A stretch of 64,000 nt of DNA from Cunninghamia lanceolata. Lineage: Eukaryota > Streptophyta > Pinopsida > Cupressales > Cupressaceae. The first letter of the stretch is position 1, and every line of letters begins with the position of its first letter. The stretch covers positions 21,302,001 through 21,366,000 of the forward strand of contig BSBN01000039.1 in assembly GCA_027924645.1 (NCBI GenBank), in the 5' to 3' direction. The translations under genes and the position numbers were made by a program. Below, piece after piece: positions 10,822-22,728 of this stretch. The notes below the pieces were generated by a model. It was not told the origin of the DNA and did no database searches. It saw nothing but the letters and a program-made list of their open reading frames with translations.

Positions 10822-11797
10822 TGAAAGAGAGTTCTTTTAAATCCTTACAATTGCAGCAATGTTAAACATATAACATAAAGATTACAGCAACAACACAACA
10901 CATAGAAAGAGAGATTGACACAAGATATATCGTGGGGAAAACCTTTTCAAGTAAAAAACCCCACTCCAAAACTTGCACAATGTATTAACAAATCTATAAA
11001 GGATTACAATACACTTGTAATGCAACTTCTTCCAAGAGCCTACAAATGTCATTTCTGGAGTAATTTTGGTAGCATAATAGTACCTATATCAACACTATGT
11101 GACTACAACTCCAAAACAATGCATTATATAGAGTTACAAGGCAATATTGAGAAGCATCTAAAGATGGGCATCCATCTTGGCCACATGGCCATTTATCTAG
11201 TCAAAGGACACTTGTCCAACACATTTTCAACTCTCTTACATCTTTCATAACATGGTAGATTTGACTTCCCAAGGTAGAGCGCTCCAATGCTAAAAATAGG
11301 CAATGATAGATGCTCTTACGCATCTTACAACTGTCATAAAAATATGCAACATGACAACACTTAATGTTGTAAGAGAATCCATCATACAAGACTAAAAATA
11401 ACATATTCCTCTTACAACATGTCATAGCCCAACTTGGGCACCCAAAGATGCCTTCTCCACATGCAAAGATGTTTTTTGATACTTGTCTTCACTTGTCATA
11501 GGAATCTCTATACTTGGCTCTTACGCGTCATAGATTCTATCATACAAGATAACTCCCCCGTCATACCACAAGATGTCGACACATGGCATACTAGTGCCAC
11601 CTCAAATGGGATGCCTATATCTGCATGGGATGAGTTGACCATCCTAGTCACCTTCCAAGTTGAGTGACAAATCACTATGTCACTTCACATTAAATGAAAA
11701 AATAGGATGTGCAACATAAATTATATCATAGGCAAATAAATAATTAAATGATCAGTACTAGGAATTTGCAAAGGTTGAGACACCTTAATTCCCAACA
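10822..11797 (-). repeat. 3' LTR of element B
   Basis: Matches 15990-17023 over its length, sharing acaatgtattaacaaatct and the terminal ttaattcccaaca. Relative to the other LTR, the segment after tgaaag is deleted. Both copies contain short imperfect direct repeats around tgtcata. Confidence 0.85.
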
Positions 11798-11808
11798 TTT
11801 TCCCACTT
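11798..11808 (-). promoter_or_regulatory. Polypurine tract of element B
   Basis: Minus strand AAGTGGGAAAA lies directly before the LTR start TGTTGGG. Confidence 0.8.
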
Positions 11809-11878
11809 GTTGAACACCTTGCAAGAGCTAATAGACTGACAATATTTAACTACTAGAGGCCAAGAGGCCCGTAGACTC

Positions 11879-12437
11879 TTAACACCATCTGAACTTATCT
11901 ATGCCCACAGGTTTAGTCAATGCATCTGCAACATTCTTCAAAGTGTCTACTTTCTCCAATATCACCTTCCCATCTTCTACCATATCACAAACAAAATGAT
12001 ATTGAACATCAATGTGCTTTGTTCTGGCATGGAAAGTAGGATTCTTTGCTAAGCAAATCGTACTTTGACTGTCACAACAGATAGTAATATGTCCTGCATC
12101 AAAACAATATCTAAACACAACCTCTAAGCCAAATGGCTTCCTTACAAGCATTAGTTGCTGCCATGTACTCTGTTTCTATCATGGACAAAGCAACCATAGG
12201 TTGTTGCTTACTCATCCAACTAATTACACCATCAAACATTGTAAACACATAAGCACTGGTGGATCTCCTGCTGTCAATGTCACCTTCCCAATTAGAATCT
12301 ACAAATCCACAAATACTCATAGAATGCTGAGGTCCTGTAGGATAACCATGATAACATAAGGAATACTCAGAAGTACCCCTCAAATATATGAACACTCTCT
12401 TTACTACATCCCAATGTACCCATCCAGGATTAGCCAT
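11879..12437 (-). pseudogene. Element B RNase H (frameshifted)
   Basis: Two overlapping frames make the domain. 12437-12111 reads GWVHWDVVKRVFIYLRGTSE, VDSNWEGDIDSRRSTSAYVF and ETEYMAATNACKEAIWLRG. 12151-11879 continues with TICCDSQSTICLAKNPTFHA, RTKHIDVQYHFV and ADALTKPV. The shift near 12130 breaks the catalytic domain. The terminal motifs are at the usual distance from the LTR. Confidence 0.85.
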
Positions 12438-12440
12438 AAA

Positions 12441-13135
12441 CTAACTAAGGACTCCCACTGCTTGGGTAATGTCTGATCTTGTACAGACCATAGCATACAT
12501 CAAGCTGTCAACTACACTAGCATAAGGTACTATGCTCATATCCTTCATATCAGAAGGAGACTTTGGATAGTCATTAACAGATAACTTTGTCCCCAATGAA
12601 ATAGGAATACACAATGCTCTATAATCTTCCATGCTGAATCTCTCCAACACGGTCTTCACATACTTACTTTGGCTTAACCAAAGTTTTATGTTTGCTCTGT
12701 CTCTTTCGATCTCCATCCTCAAAATGTACCTAGCTTCCCCTAAGTTTTTCATCTCAAATTGTGCTGACAACTAAGACTTCAAATCATAAATCATATTTTT
12801 ACCATTCCCAATCAGCAACATATCATCAACATACAGTGCCATAATGAGGATACGATCATTGTCAAACTTGTAATACACACAATGATCTAATTTCGATCTC
12901 AGAAATCTAATGGACAACACAAAGGCATCAAACTTCAAGTACCACATCCTAGGAGATTGCTTCAAACTATACAAATACTTCTTTAACTTACAAACCAAAT
13001 TTTCTTTACCTTTCACCATGTAGTGCTCAGGCTATGACATATAGATTTCTTCCTCCAAGTCACCATGAAGAAAAGTTGTCTTCACATCCGTTTGTTCTAC
13101 TTCTAAATCATAAGTTGTTGCAAAAGATAATAGGA
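12441..13135 (-). pseudogene. Element B reverse transcriptase (broken)
   Basis: 13019-12771 reads LVCKLKKYLYSLKQSPRMWY and keeps the catalytic box YVDDMLL (about 12810-12830). After one stop, 12770-12441 has FEMKNLGEARYILRMEIERD and PYASVVDSLMYAMVCTRSDI. Upstream, 13135-13020 can still be read as DVKTTFLHGDLEEEIYM-like sequence with stops. The domain is complete in outline but not translatable. Confidence 0.85.
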
Positions 13136-13636
13136 ACCGAATAGATGTCAGTTAAGTTGCAATGGGAGAGAAAATCTCACTATAATCAATTCCCTCCACT
13201 TGTGAATACCCTTCGCAACCAATCTGGCCTTGTACTTTTCAACACTGCCATTTGCTCCAAATTTCTTCTTGAACACCCATTTACATCCAACAGGTTTTCA
13301 TCCATCGAGCAAAGGCACCAAGTCCCAAGTTTTATTCTTTTCCAAAGAAGCCATCTCATCCTCCATGGCCTCCTTCTAGGAACCTGCATCTTTCATGTCC
13401 ATAGCCTCTATCACAGTTCTAGGCTCAACAGTGTTAGTAATCAAGGCATAAGCACAACTAAAATCTAGCAATGTATAACCAAACTTGTCAGGTTGCTTCT
13501 TGTTTCATGTGGACCTCCTCAAAGGTTGAGGTGGAGGTTCTACATCTTCTTCTCAACTTTCAAAGCTGCTAGAGCTCTCCTCATCATTAGGTCCAATAGG
13601 GTCTTTCGATTACTCTTTCTTTTCTTTTTCTGCTGG

Positions 13637-14515
13637 CTATAAAATAACAGGAGAAGGAGATACCTCTCTAAAAATAACACTTCTACTATACAACACTTTC
13701 TCGGTCATAGGATCCCAAAGCTTGTACCCTTTCACACCGACACCATAGCCAATGAAGATACACTTAACTGCCTTATTCTCCAATTTTGACCTCTTCTCCT
13801 TAGGCACATGTGCATATGCCTCACAACCAAAAACACGAAGATGTCTCAACAAGGGCTTCTTACCAGACCACACCTCCATGGGTGTCTTATCAATGAGCAC
13901 TAAAGTGGGAAACCTGTTAACTAGGTAGCAAGCAATGGTTATAGCTTCAGCCCAAAACTTTTGTTCAAGGCTAGCACCACTAAGCATACTCCCATCCCTC
14001 TCCATCAATGTTTTGTTCATTCTCTCTACAACTCCATTTTGTTGTGGGGTATAAGGAGTTGTCTTGTGTCTTTCAATCCCAGGTTCTTTACAGAACTTGT
14101 CGAACTCTACGGAACAAAACTCACCACCGTTATTAGTTCTCAAACACTTAATCCTTTTACTAGTCTAATTCTCTACAAAAGCTTTAAACTCTTTAAACCG
14201 ACTAAAGACTTCAGATTTACTTCTGAGAAAATAAATCCATGTCCTACTGTAATCATCAATGAATGATACAAAATATAATGATTTAGAGATTGAAGGAACA
14301 TTCACAGGACCAAACACATCAGAATGAATAAGATCCAAAATATCAGAAGACTTGTGAGAATTAGAGTAAAACTAGACATGGTTTTGCTTTCCATATATAC
14401 AATTTTCGCAAAAGTCAAACATTAGATTACAATCATTTAACCCCTCAATGAGGTTTTTATTTTTTAGGGCTCTAAGACCCTTCTCACCAATGTGACCAAG
14501 TCTTTTACGCCACAA
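13637..14515 (-). pseudogene. Element B integrase (broken)
   Basis: 14143-13637 is open for 168 codons. It contains the second catalytic Asp position as Asn (RTNNGGEF, where many copia elements have a RSDNGGEF form), the catalytic Glu in NGVVERMNKT, KTPMEVWSGKKP and the VFGCEAYAHVPKEKRSKLE block with FIGYG. The HHCC and first catalytic Asp parts lie to the right, broken by stops up to about 14515. Asn at that position may be a loss of function or normal for this lineage. Confidence 0.8.
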
Positions 14516-14799
14516 CATTGTCTTCTCAGTAGGAAGTTTCATTTCCAAAGCTTAAGCACCCTTAGGTACCCAGAAAGCACTACCATTGGAAGTTGAAGCA
14601 ACACATTTCTTTACTGTTGGTTCCAATGGAGAGGATGAAGAATTTGAAGCTCTTTTCTTTGAAACAAAAGAAATATTGCAATGAGTAGTGCATGCATCCA
14701 GCTGAAATAAAGTACCTCTCCGAGTACCCTTAGCTAGCACCATTGCTCCTCTTGCATCCTCCACCTGAGAAAACAACCTGCACACCCGCATCATTCAAT

Positions 14800-15146
14800 T
14801 TACTTATAGAGATAAAGTTGCATACTAAGCCATGGATGTGCATCACCCCATTGATCCCCTTCACTTGTCCATCAGGGAATCAGATCAAGACTCTTCCACA
14901 ACTAACTATCTTCAACTGAGAGTGAGCACCCAGGTACACTTTCCCACCATCAAACTCTTCATACTTTGTGAACCAACCTTGATGTGAGGTCATGTGGAAA
15001 GAAGCATCAAAGTTAATTAGCCACACATCTTCTGATGCATGGGTGGATAGGGTAGCAATAAAAGCATCATCATCATCTTGTGATTTGTTAGAATCTGAAT
15101 CAGAGGTGTTCTTCTTCTTTTTCTTCTTTTCCTCTTTGCACTCCTT
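14800..15146 (-). pseudogene. Element B protease with destroyed active site
   Basis: The strand reads VWLINFDASFHMTSHQGWFT where copia proteases read a W-[IV]-[LI]-D-S-G-A-S-F-H-M-T pattern. The D-S-G triad is replaced by N-F-D, which needs only one base change per codon. The flap region YEEFDGGKVYLG follows. This protease cannot work as written. Confidence 0.8.
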
Positions 15147-15872
15147 TCAGAAATGTCCAGTTTTACCACAATTCCAACACACTGCCTTGGACTTTTTAGG
15201 AGATTTGGATCTCCCATGGGATTTGGATTTTCCCTTTTCAACTTTCTTGTCCTTCTTCTTCCCTTTCTCTTTGGGTCCACCATGAACCGCAAGAGCCTCC
15301 TTTGCCGATTCGGAAGACTTTCTCTGCATTTCTTTAGATAACAGCAAAGACACCACTTAATCCATCTTGAAGGTGGTTGTAGTGCTCCCAATGGCCATGA
15401 CAAGGTGGTCCCACAAGTCTGGCAAAGAACAAAGCAAGGTCATGCAATGATCCTCCTCCTCCATATTCACACCAACGAAAGTCAATTGTGCAACTAACAT
15501 GTTGAAGGCATTCAGGTGATCTGTAACTGATCCTCCATCTTCCATCATTAGAGAATACAACTTCTTCCTCGATATTAACTTGTTTACCAGGGATTTGACT
15601 TGATAAACATCACCAAATTTCTTCCATAGCTCTTTCGCGGTCTTCTCTTCATGAACATTCAATAGGACAGAATCAGCTAAACAGAGTCTCACAAGAGCTA
15701 GCTTTAAGATCTTTGAGATCCCAATCTGCCTATGCCATTACTGTTGGTTTTTTTTGGAAATTGTTTCCCATAGATCTCTGGAAACAAGCATGTCTTCCAT
15801 TTTAAGTTTCCACAACTCGAAATTGTTGCCATTAAACTTTTCCAAATTTATTCTTTTGGATGTGCCTGCCAT
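15147..15872 (-). pseudogene. Element B Gag
   Basis: The start ATG is at 15872 (MAGTSKRINLEKFNGNNFEL, the usual copia gag opening), then a TAA after about 45 codons. The body runs 15692-15357 (RLCLADSVLLNVHEEKTAKE, KKLYSLMMEDG, LLCSLPDLWD) and, in the same frame after one TAA, a Lys-rich linker and the knuckle CWNCGKTGHF. The last Cys follows a further stop (EC). No frameshift is needed from 15872 to 15147. Confidence 0.85.
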
Positions 15873-15975
15873 CTTCTTCCTGCAACAAGATTATAGAATA
15901 CTCTGCATAGACTCCCACTCAATTGAAGATTAGCTCAAAAAACCCTACCCAACAACTAGGATCAAAGGTGATCAA

Positions 15976-15987
15976 GCTCTGATACCA
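15976..15987 (-). promoter_or_regulatory. Primer-binding site of element B
   Basis: A perfect minus-strand TGGTATCAGAGC, complementary to initiator tRNA-Met, two bases from the LTR. Confidence 0.9.
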
Positions 15988-15989
15988 AT

Positions 15990-17023
15990 TGAAAGGAAGC
16001 AAGGTATGTGGAACACACTTCCTACAACAACCTAATGAGGGGAAGAGTGTGCAAATTATTTTAAATCCTTACAATTGCAGCAATGTTAAACACATAACAT
16101 AAAGATTACAATAGCAACACAACACATAGAAAGAGACATTGACACAAGATATATCATGGGGAAAACCTTTTCAGGTAAAAAACCCCACACTCCAAAACAT
16201 GCACAATGTATTAACAAATCTGTAAAGGATTACAATACACTTGCAATGCAAATTCTTCCAAGAGTCTGTAAATGTCATTTTTGGAGTAATTTCAGCAGCA
16301 TAATAGTACATGTATCAACACTATGCAACTACAACTCCAAAACAATGCATTATATATAGTTACAAGGCAATATTGAGAAGCCTCTAGAGATGGGTGTCCA
16401 TCTTGGCCACATGGCCATTTACCCAGTCAAAGGACACTTGTCCAACGCATTTTCAGCTCTCTTGCATCTGTCATAACATGGCAGATTTGTCTTCCCAAGG
16501 TAGAGCACTCCAATGCTAAAATTAGGCAATGGCAGATGCTCTTATGCATCTTACATCTGTCATAAAAATCTGCAACATGACAACACTTAATGTTGTAAGA
16601 GAATCTGTCATACACAACTAAAAATAGCATATTCCTCTTACAACATGTCATAGACCAACTTGGGGGCCCAAAGATGCCTTCTCCACATGCAAAGATACTT
16701 TTTGACACTTGTCTTCACTTGTCATAGGAATCTCTATACTTGGCTCTTATGCGTCATAGATTTTGTCATACAAGATAATTCCTCCGTCATACCAAAAGAT
16801 GTCGACACATGGCATATTAGTGCCACCTCAAATGGGATGCCTATATTCACATGGGATGAGTTGACCATCCTAGTCACCTTCCAAGTTGAGTGACAAATCA
16901 CCATGCCACTTCACACTAAATGACAAAATAGGATGTGCAACATAAATTATATCATAGGCAAATAAATAAATAAATAATCAATGCTAAGACTTTGCAAAGG
17001 TTGAGACACCTTAATTCCCAACA
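15990..17023 (-). repeat. 5' LTR of element B
   Basis: Begins tgaaaggaagcaaggtatgt next to the primer-binding site and ends cccaaca. This is the full-length version of the family's LTR (1034 bp). Confidence 0.88.
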
Positions 17024-17058
17024 TATCTTAGATCTTTATATCTATCTCTATCTATATC

Positions 17059-18328
17059 TATTAAAAGGTAAAAAGAGGAGAAGATGGAATGTGTGAGTAC
17101 ACTAGATCAAACCCTCCTTTCACTCTAACATCCAAGGACAAAGACCAAGCCAAGCCACTACAAAATGGAAGAGAGCTCAACTACTGATCTTTGTGCTCTT
17201 GGTTTTCAAGGAAAGATAAGATTCAACCAAGATTTTATCAAACCCTAGGCTAAGTATAAAGGAAACCCTAGTTAGAAGATAATCATCTTGAAACAAATGA
17301 TCGACAATAGAAATATAGAAACCAAAAGTATAGAGAGGATTAGTAAGATGTCGGAACCTATCTCTTGAAAGCAAGGGTGTCGAAGGACAAATTCGGCAAC
17401 CACCCAAGTCTAGATGTAGGATTTTGCCAAAGGTCAGAAGTGATGAAATGCTAGTAATGATGCTTAGAACTTAGATCTAGAAGCTTGAGGCCCTATAGAC
17501 TAGGGTGGAAACCACCCAAGTCCAGTTAGAGGAATATTCTAGAACTATTTCAAGATCCCAAAACTCTATTTCCTACACTACTTCCTTGTAGCTCCACTTT
17601 TCCTGAAACCTGTACCTGTAACCTACACACAAGATGACAAGAGAGGGGTTTGGGGGTTGTGGTGTTTAGGGATTTGCCTCAGTCAAATCTTGGGTTAGCA
17701 TTCAAGCTTTCCCAACACCATTGTTAATGAGAGAGTGTGCCCTTGTAGGACAAAGGCTAAAGATAATCCAAATGATGAAATGATTCAAATAGCAATGATG
17801 TCACCTCAAAGGTGAAGTCCTTAGGAGGATGAAAGCTCTTCAACTCATAAGGAGATGGATGATGAAGCCATATCTACAACAAACACACAAATACAAATAC
17901 AAATTTGCAACAATAACACAATGAATGCCTTGAATGCTCTTTAATCCAATATCATAAGTTTGTGTTATCCATTTAGGTGTAAAATGATGTTAAAAACTCA
18001 CTTATATATGCTTTTCCTCTAACATTTACAAATTTAAATCACAAGAGCTAACAAGGAGAAACATTTTGGAAGTGCCTAAGCTGACATACCAAAAGTTAGC
18101 CCTGACCAATTAGGAGAGACTTGGACAGTTGGCGCCCAAGTCCAGGGGCCTAAATTGGGTCAGGGTTAAGCTAAAGAAGGTCTCAAGGGTCCCAAAATGT
18201 TCTGGGTGTCGGGGAATTTCCTTTGGGATGATCAATTATAATGTATAGTTATGTATAAGGAAGCAAATAGGACCTAGGAGCTAAACTAAGAGGTAAAAAG
18301 GCATGTGGCCACTTTTTACTCCATAACA
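17059..18328 (-). repeat. 3' LTR of element G
   Basis: Matches 22729-23993 throughout. I count roughly a dozen differences in the first 200 bases by eye. It ends ttttactccataaca. Confidence 0.85.
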
Positions 18329-18402
18329 TTTAGCCCCCACTCTAATGTATGTATGACCTTGCGATCCATATGTGCATTAAAGTATGGTCAAATCACATCA
18401 GA

Positions 18403-19635
18403 CACATCAAACACACCCTAAATTTGAAGACTATCACTAGCCCCCAAGCTCAAGCAAACATAAGAAAACACTTAACAGTCACATAAGACACAATGAATAC
18501 AGTAAGGAAGCATGCAATACATGGAGAAGACAATGAAGCACACAATACACAAAGAAGATATGAACATAGTCACGCAATACACAAAGAAGACATGATTAAG
18601 CAATTACATATCTATATATATGAAATTCTTACTAAAACACACATGTGAAGATACGTAAAACACATATAGCGTAGGGAGGGACTCATCGCCACACAACTTT
18701 AGACTACGCCAAAAGCATGCAAGACACACAGAGAAGACACATAAAACACGCACAAGACACATGGAATACACGAGCGCCACATAGTATACCTTAGACACAC
18801 TATACATCTTATACACATCAAACACACCCTAAATTTGAAGACTATCACTAGCCCCCAAGCTCAAGCAAACATAAGAAAACACTTAACAGTCACATAAGAC
18901 ACAATGAATACAGTAAGGAAGCATGCAATACATGGAGAAGACAATGAAGCACACAATACACAAAGAAGATATGAACATAGTCACGCAATACACAAAGAAG
19001 ACATGATTAAGCAATTACATATCTATATATATGAAATTCTTACTAAAACACACATGTGAAGATACGTAAAACACATATAGCGTAGGGAGGGACTCATCGC
19101 CACACAACTTTAGACTACGCCAAAAGCATGCAAGACACACAGAGAAGACACATAAAACACGCACAAGACACATGGAATACACGAGCGCCACATAGTATAC
19201 CTTAGACACACTATACATCTTATACACATCAAACACACCCTAAATTTGAAGACTATCACTAGCCCCCAAGCTCAAGCAAACATAAGAAAACACTTAACAA
19301 TCACATAAGACACAGTGAATACAGTAAGGAAGCATGCAATACATGGAGAAGACAATGAAGCACACAATACACAAAGAAGATATGAACATAGTCACGCAAT
19401 ACACAAAGAAGACATGATTAAGCAATTACATATCTATATATATGAAATTCTTACTAAAACACACATGTGAAGATACGTAAAACACATATAGCGTAGGGAG
19501 GGACTCATCGCCACACAACTTTAGACTACGCCAAAAGCATGCAAGACACACAGAGAAGACACATAAAACACGCACAAGACACATGGAATACACGAGCGCC
19601 ACATAGTATACCTTAGACACACTATACATCTTATA
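18403..19635. repeat. Three near-identical 411-bp tandem repeats
   Basis: Units 18403-18813, 18814-19224 and 19225-19635. By eye units 1 and 2 are identical, and unit 3 has two single-base differences near its start. The sequence is rich in acaca motifs and contains the sub-repeat caatacacaaagaaga twice per unit. Each unit has a 73-codon open frame on the minus strand with no recognisable protein; it is most likely incidental. Confidence 0.95.
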
Positions 19636-19769
19636 CACAACAAACATGAGCGATAGGGAGGAGCTCATCACTACTCCACTATCTAAAATATTCCAAACAC
19701 ACCTAACAGTTGAGCTATGCTATCACAACCGCCAAAGACATGCTTAAGGGTGAATGACTCAAGATCCAA

Positions 19770-19985
19770 CCTCACCTCGCAATGAGGACTTTGTATGAAA
19801 GGATGTGCACTAGCTCAAGAGATACACCATCTTGCCTCGCAATGAGGGCTTTGTATAAAAGGATACGCACTACCTCAAGAGATACGGGATCCCGCCTTGT
19901 GATAAGGGATTTTCATTTTATTTTTAAAAGGATGTGCACTAGCTCAAGAGATACACCATCCCACCTCATGGTGAGGGATTTCAAA
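19770..19985. repeat. Short tandem repeat in element G, three units
   Basis: Units share aaaggatgtgcactagctca then agagatac and a c-rich end with gtgagggatttt. Spacing is about 65-80 bp, with clear divergence. Confidence 0.7.
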
Positions 19986-20984
19986 AATGCTTTGTTAGTG
20001 TCAAAAGATAATCAAGAAGATACCATTATATATGCCCCCACCTTAAGGTGGTTGATCCTGCTTACTAGTATCAAGCACATTAAGGTAGGGAGAAAAAGCG
20101 CAAGGGAATAAGAGCTTTCACAAAGCCCATGCCCCCAAAGGTGACATGTGCCATGATCACCGAATGTTCCCACAAACACATCAAGATTAGTTGATAAGAT
20201 AATAAACATGATATAAATTTTAGTTAGAAGATCTTTCTCTAAGATAACAACCAAATTAATTCATAGAAGCTATGCATGAAATTATTTATCAAGGACCAAT
20301 CCTACACCCATGGGTTTGGAACTGAGTATAGCCATTGGGCTGTACTGCAAATATCTCAGAACCGAGTGCAGTGACAAGGTGAGATAGAAATCTATCCAAA
20401 GTGTGTTGAAGTAGATTGAGAGTATTGTAAAATGTTTGTTACAAGAGATTTCATAGCACGAATCACAACACAAAGTGATTCTACTAGCCAAGCATCAGAT
20501 ATATATGTCAACCCCATCTTCATATATGGACTGGGTCCATTTTTTCTTTCTTGCTAAAGGGACACATGGTCCTTATCAATATTTATTTATTTTCATCATC
20601 TGCCAGCTAGTAGAGCCACTGAAGAAGTGAAACAATAAAAATGAGAGAGGAGACAAAAGTGACTTGGGTTTACAACATGGGAAGATGCCCCCAAGACATC
20701 TTCCCTGGTGTTATTCCCCCAAGGCACAACACTCAACAATAAAATAGAGGAGAGGAAAGATAGAAGAATGTAGAGACAAACAGAAGAAGTGCACAACAAA
20801 GGTAGTCTCCTTGTATCCTTGACCTTACAAGAGTATCAAGGGTCTCCAAAGAGACCTAAACAACACTTATCACAACATGGGGGAACACAACACATAAGAG
20901 GAGGCCACATAAGTGAGCACTCAAAGAGATGCTATAACAAAGGTGGCTAAAAAGGGTTAGAAATACTTACTTGTGTACACAACT

Positions 20985-22050
20985 GAACTAGCAGTTGTCG
21001 TTGAGCAAATCATCATCCTCCAAGTCTCAAATGCAAGAGGAAATAAGCACACAGGGCACAATTTCTTGACTTAAATCATCATCTTTTAACTCTTCAAACT
21101 TTATCTCTTCCTTGTTTGATTCAATATTAGGTGGTGGAATGTTTTCTTGTTGGGGTGTTTCTTGTCAAGCTAAGGCTTGTCTCTTCCTCCTTCGTTCTCT
21201 TGCTTGCCTATTCCTTAGTGTTTTATTGGTGATATTTGGAAAAGTATTCTTATGATTTTCCACAGTCTTCGACATCTCAGAGGAGGAAGTTGACACAAAG
21301 TTGATTTTCTGTGATGAAATGCTTGTTCCTTATGGGTATCTCCCGATCCTTGTAGGGATGGCGGAGGAGGCAACTCAACAAAGACTCCCTTACCTCGTGG
21401 GTGAGGGGGTTCATTCAATTCAGGTCCAGCCAATCTTGTTATCAACTTTGCTTTATGTATCCCAAGAAGATTTGATCTTCTTCTGGTTGAGGAGGCTTAG
21501 TAGGTTGTGGCTAAAAGTAATCGAGGTTGCGATTTTTCTGAGTAACCATAGGTTGCCATAGACTATGGTGGATTGTACACACTCTCCTATGGTGAGCAAA
21601 TTTTAGACATTTATGAATTGTGGAGGGGACAGCTTTCATGGCCTTGAGCCATGGATGACCTAATTTCACACGGAAGAGGTCGGATGTAGGGATGATGTCG
21701 AATGATTGTTCCAAGGCTTTATCAAATACTTTGATCAATAAAGTAATCTTCCCTATGGATGGGAGGAAAGCTCCAGTATGTTTTTTAATCATCATCTATG
21801 TGGGCTCATAAGATTCTTGCATCAAATTATGTGAATAGAGGAACTCTTAGGTAGCCACATTAGTTATACAGTTAGGATCAATAGGGGATCCTCTTGTAGG
21901 ATTTCCCATTATTTGTACAGTGATGTAAAGAGGTCCTTCAATACTTCCATTTATTCTATCATGTGGTGTAAAAGTTAATGTGGGTTCAGGAGTCTTACTC
22001 TTCCTATAAAGTCTAGGAGGGACCATAGTGCTGTTGTAATGAGAAGCCAT
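20985..22050 (-). pseudogene. Element G reading frame with retropepsin-like passage
   Basis: From the ATG at 22050 it reads MASHYNSTMVPPRLYRKSKT, then GNPTRGSPIDPNCITNVAT. After single stops (TAA, TAG) it continues KHTGAFLPSIGKITLLIKVF and SDLFRVKLGHPWLKAMKAVP to about 21511, then RNLDYF, a stop, and PQPTKPPQPEEDQIF. The RVKLGHPWL block resembles the LLGRPW box after the catalytic domain of plant Ty3/gypsy proteases, and GSPIDPNCITNV sits where DTGSS-like residues would be, but lacks the D-T/S-G triad. Lower down (21445-20985) it becomes Arg/Lys- and Glu-rich. The function is unknown and the frame is decayed. Confidence 0.5.
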
Positions 22051-22728
22051 GTATGTGATACTGTTTTACACCAAAGCACTTGTTTGATGAAATCAGGTTT
22101 TTAAAGAGTGAAACACACAAATTTCACAACAAACCAAGTAAGTATGATAGAGATAGTGCTACACAACTTGTGGCAAGATGAGAAGTTTTCTCAAAGAGGT
22201 GTGAAGAAAGTGTGTAAAACCCTTAATGTTGAAATACACAGTGTGTAATTGAAAAAGGTGAAAGTTTCAAAGCAAGGATACAAAAGTATGCAATATGATC
22301 CAAAAATACACTTCAAAATCAGATTTGAATGAATGTTGAAAAGGAGTAGCAAAATCTGAAAATGAAATTTTCACTACAAACCCTAGTTTTTGCAAAGACT
22401 AGGTTATATGAAAAATACAACTTTTTAAGAAAAAACTTAGCAAATGAAACTTTTAAATGCAAGATTTGATATAAATTAATGATGAATTATTGTAATAAGG
22501 ATCAAATATGATGCAAAAATCAGAAAATTAAATCTTCCTAATGATATGCAAAGGAAATAATGCAAAACTATGCCTTAATGCAAGCCTAAAATGCTTTTTT
22601 TTTCAATTTTTTTCAAATGTATGCAAGATTTTTCAATGTACGATGACAAATATGATATAAATGAATGCAAAGATTGATTACACCACTCAACAAGATGCAA
22701 TTTCAATTAAAATACAGGTTCACTAAAA

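Larger units (their letters stand above)
10822..17023 (-). mobile_element. Ty1/copia LTR retrotransposon B, decayed
   Basis: Minus-strand element with both LTRs, a full 12-base primer-binding site, a polypurine tract, and gag, protease, integrase, RT and RNase H in copia order. The left LTR has lost about 60 bases near its internal end compared with the right one, and no target duplication is recognisable. All coding domains are present but split by stops and a few frameshifts. The wording resembles the Tnt1/Tork-type copia lineage (inference). Confidence 0.9.

Noticed and set aside
18604..19671. Three identical 73-81-codon minus-strand frames
   Set aside because: They repeat because the DNA repeats (411-bp units). 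The peptide is Val/Cys/Tyr-rich low complexity with no family resemblance.
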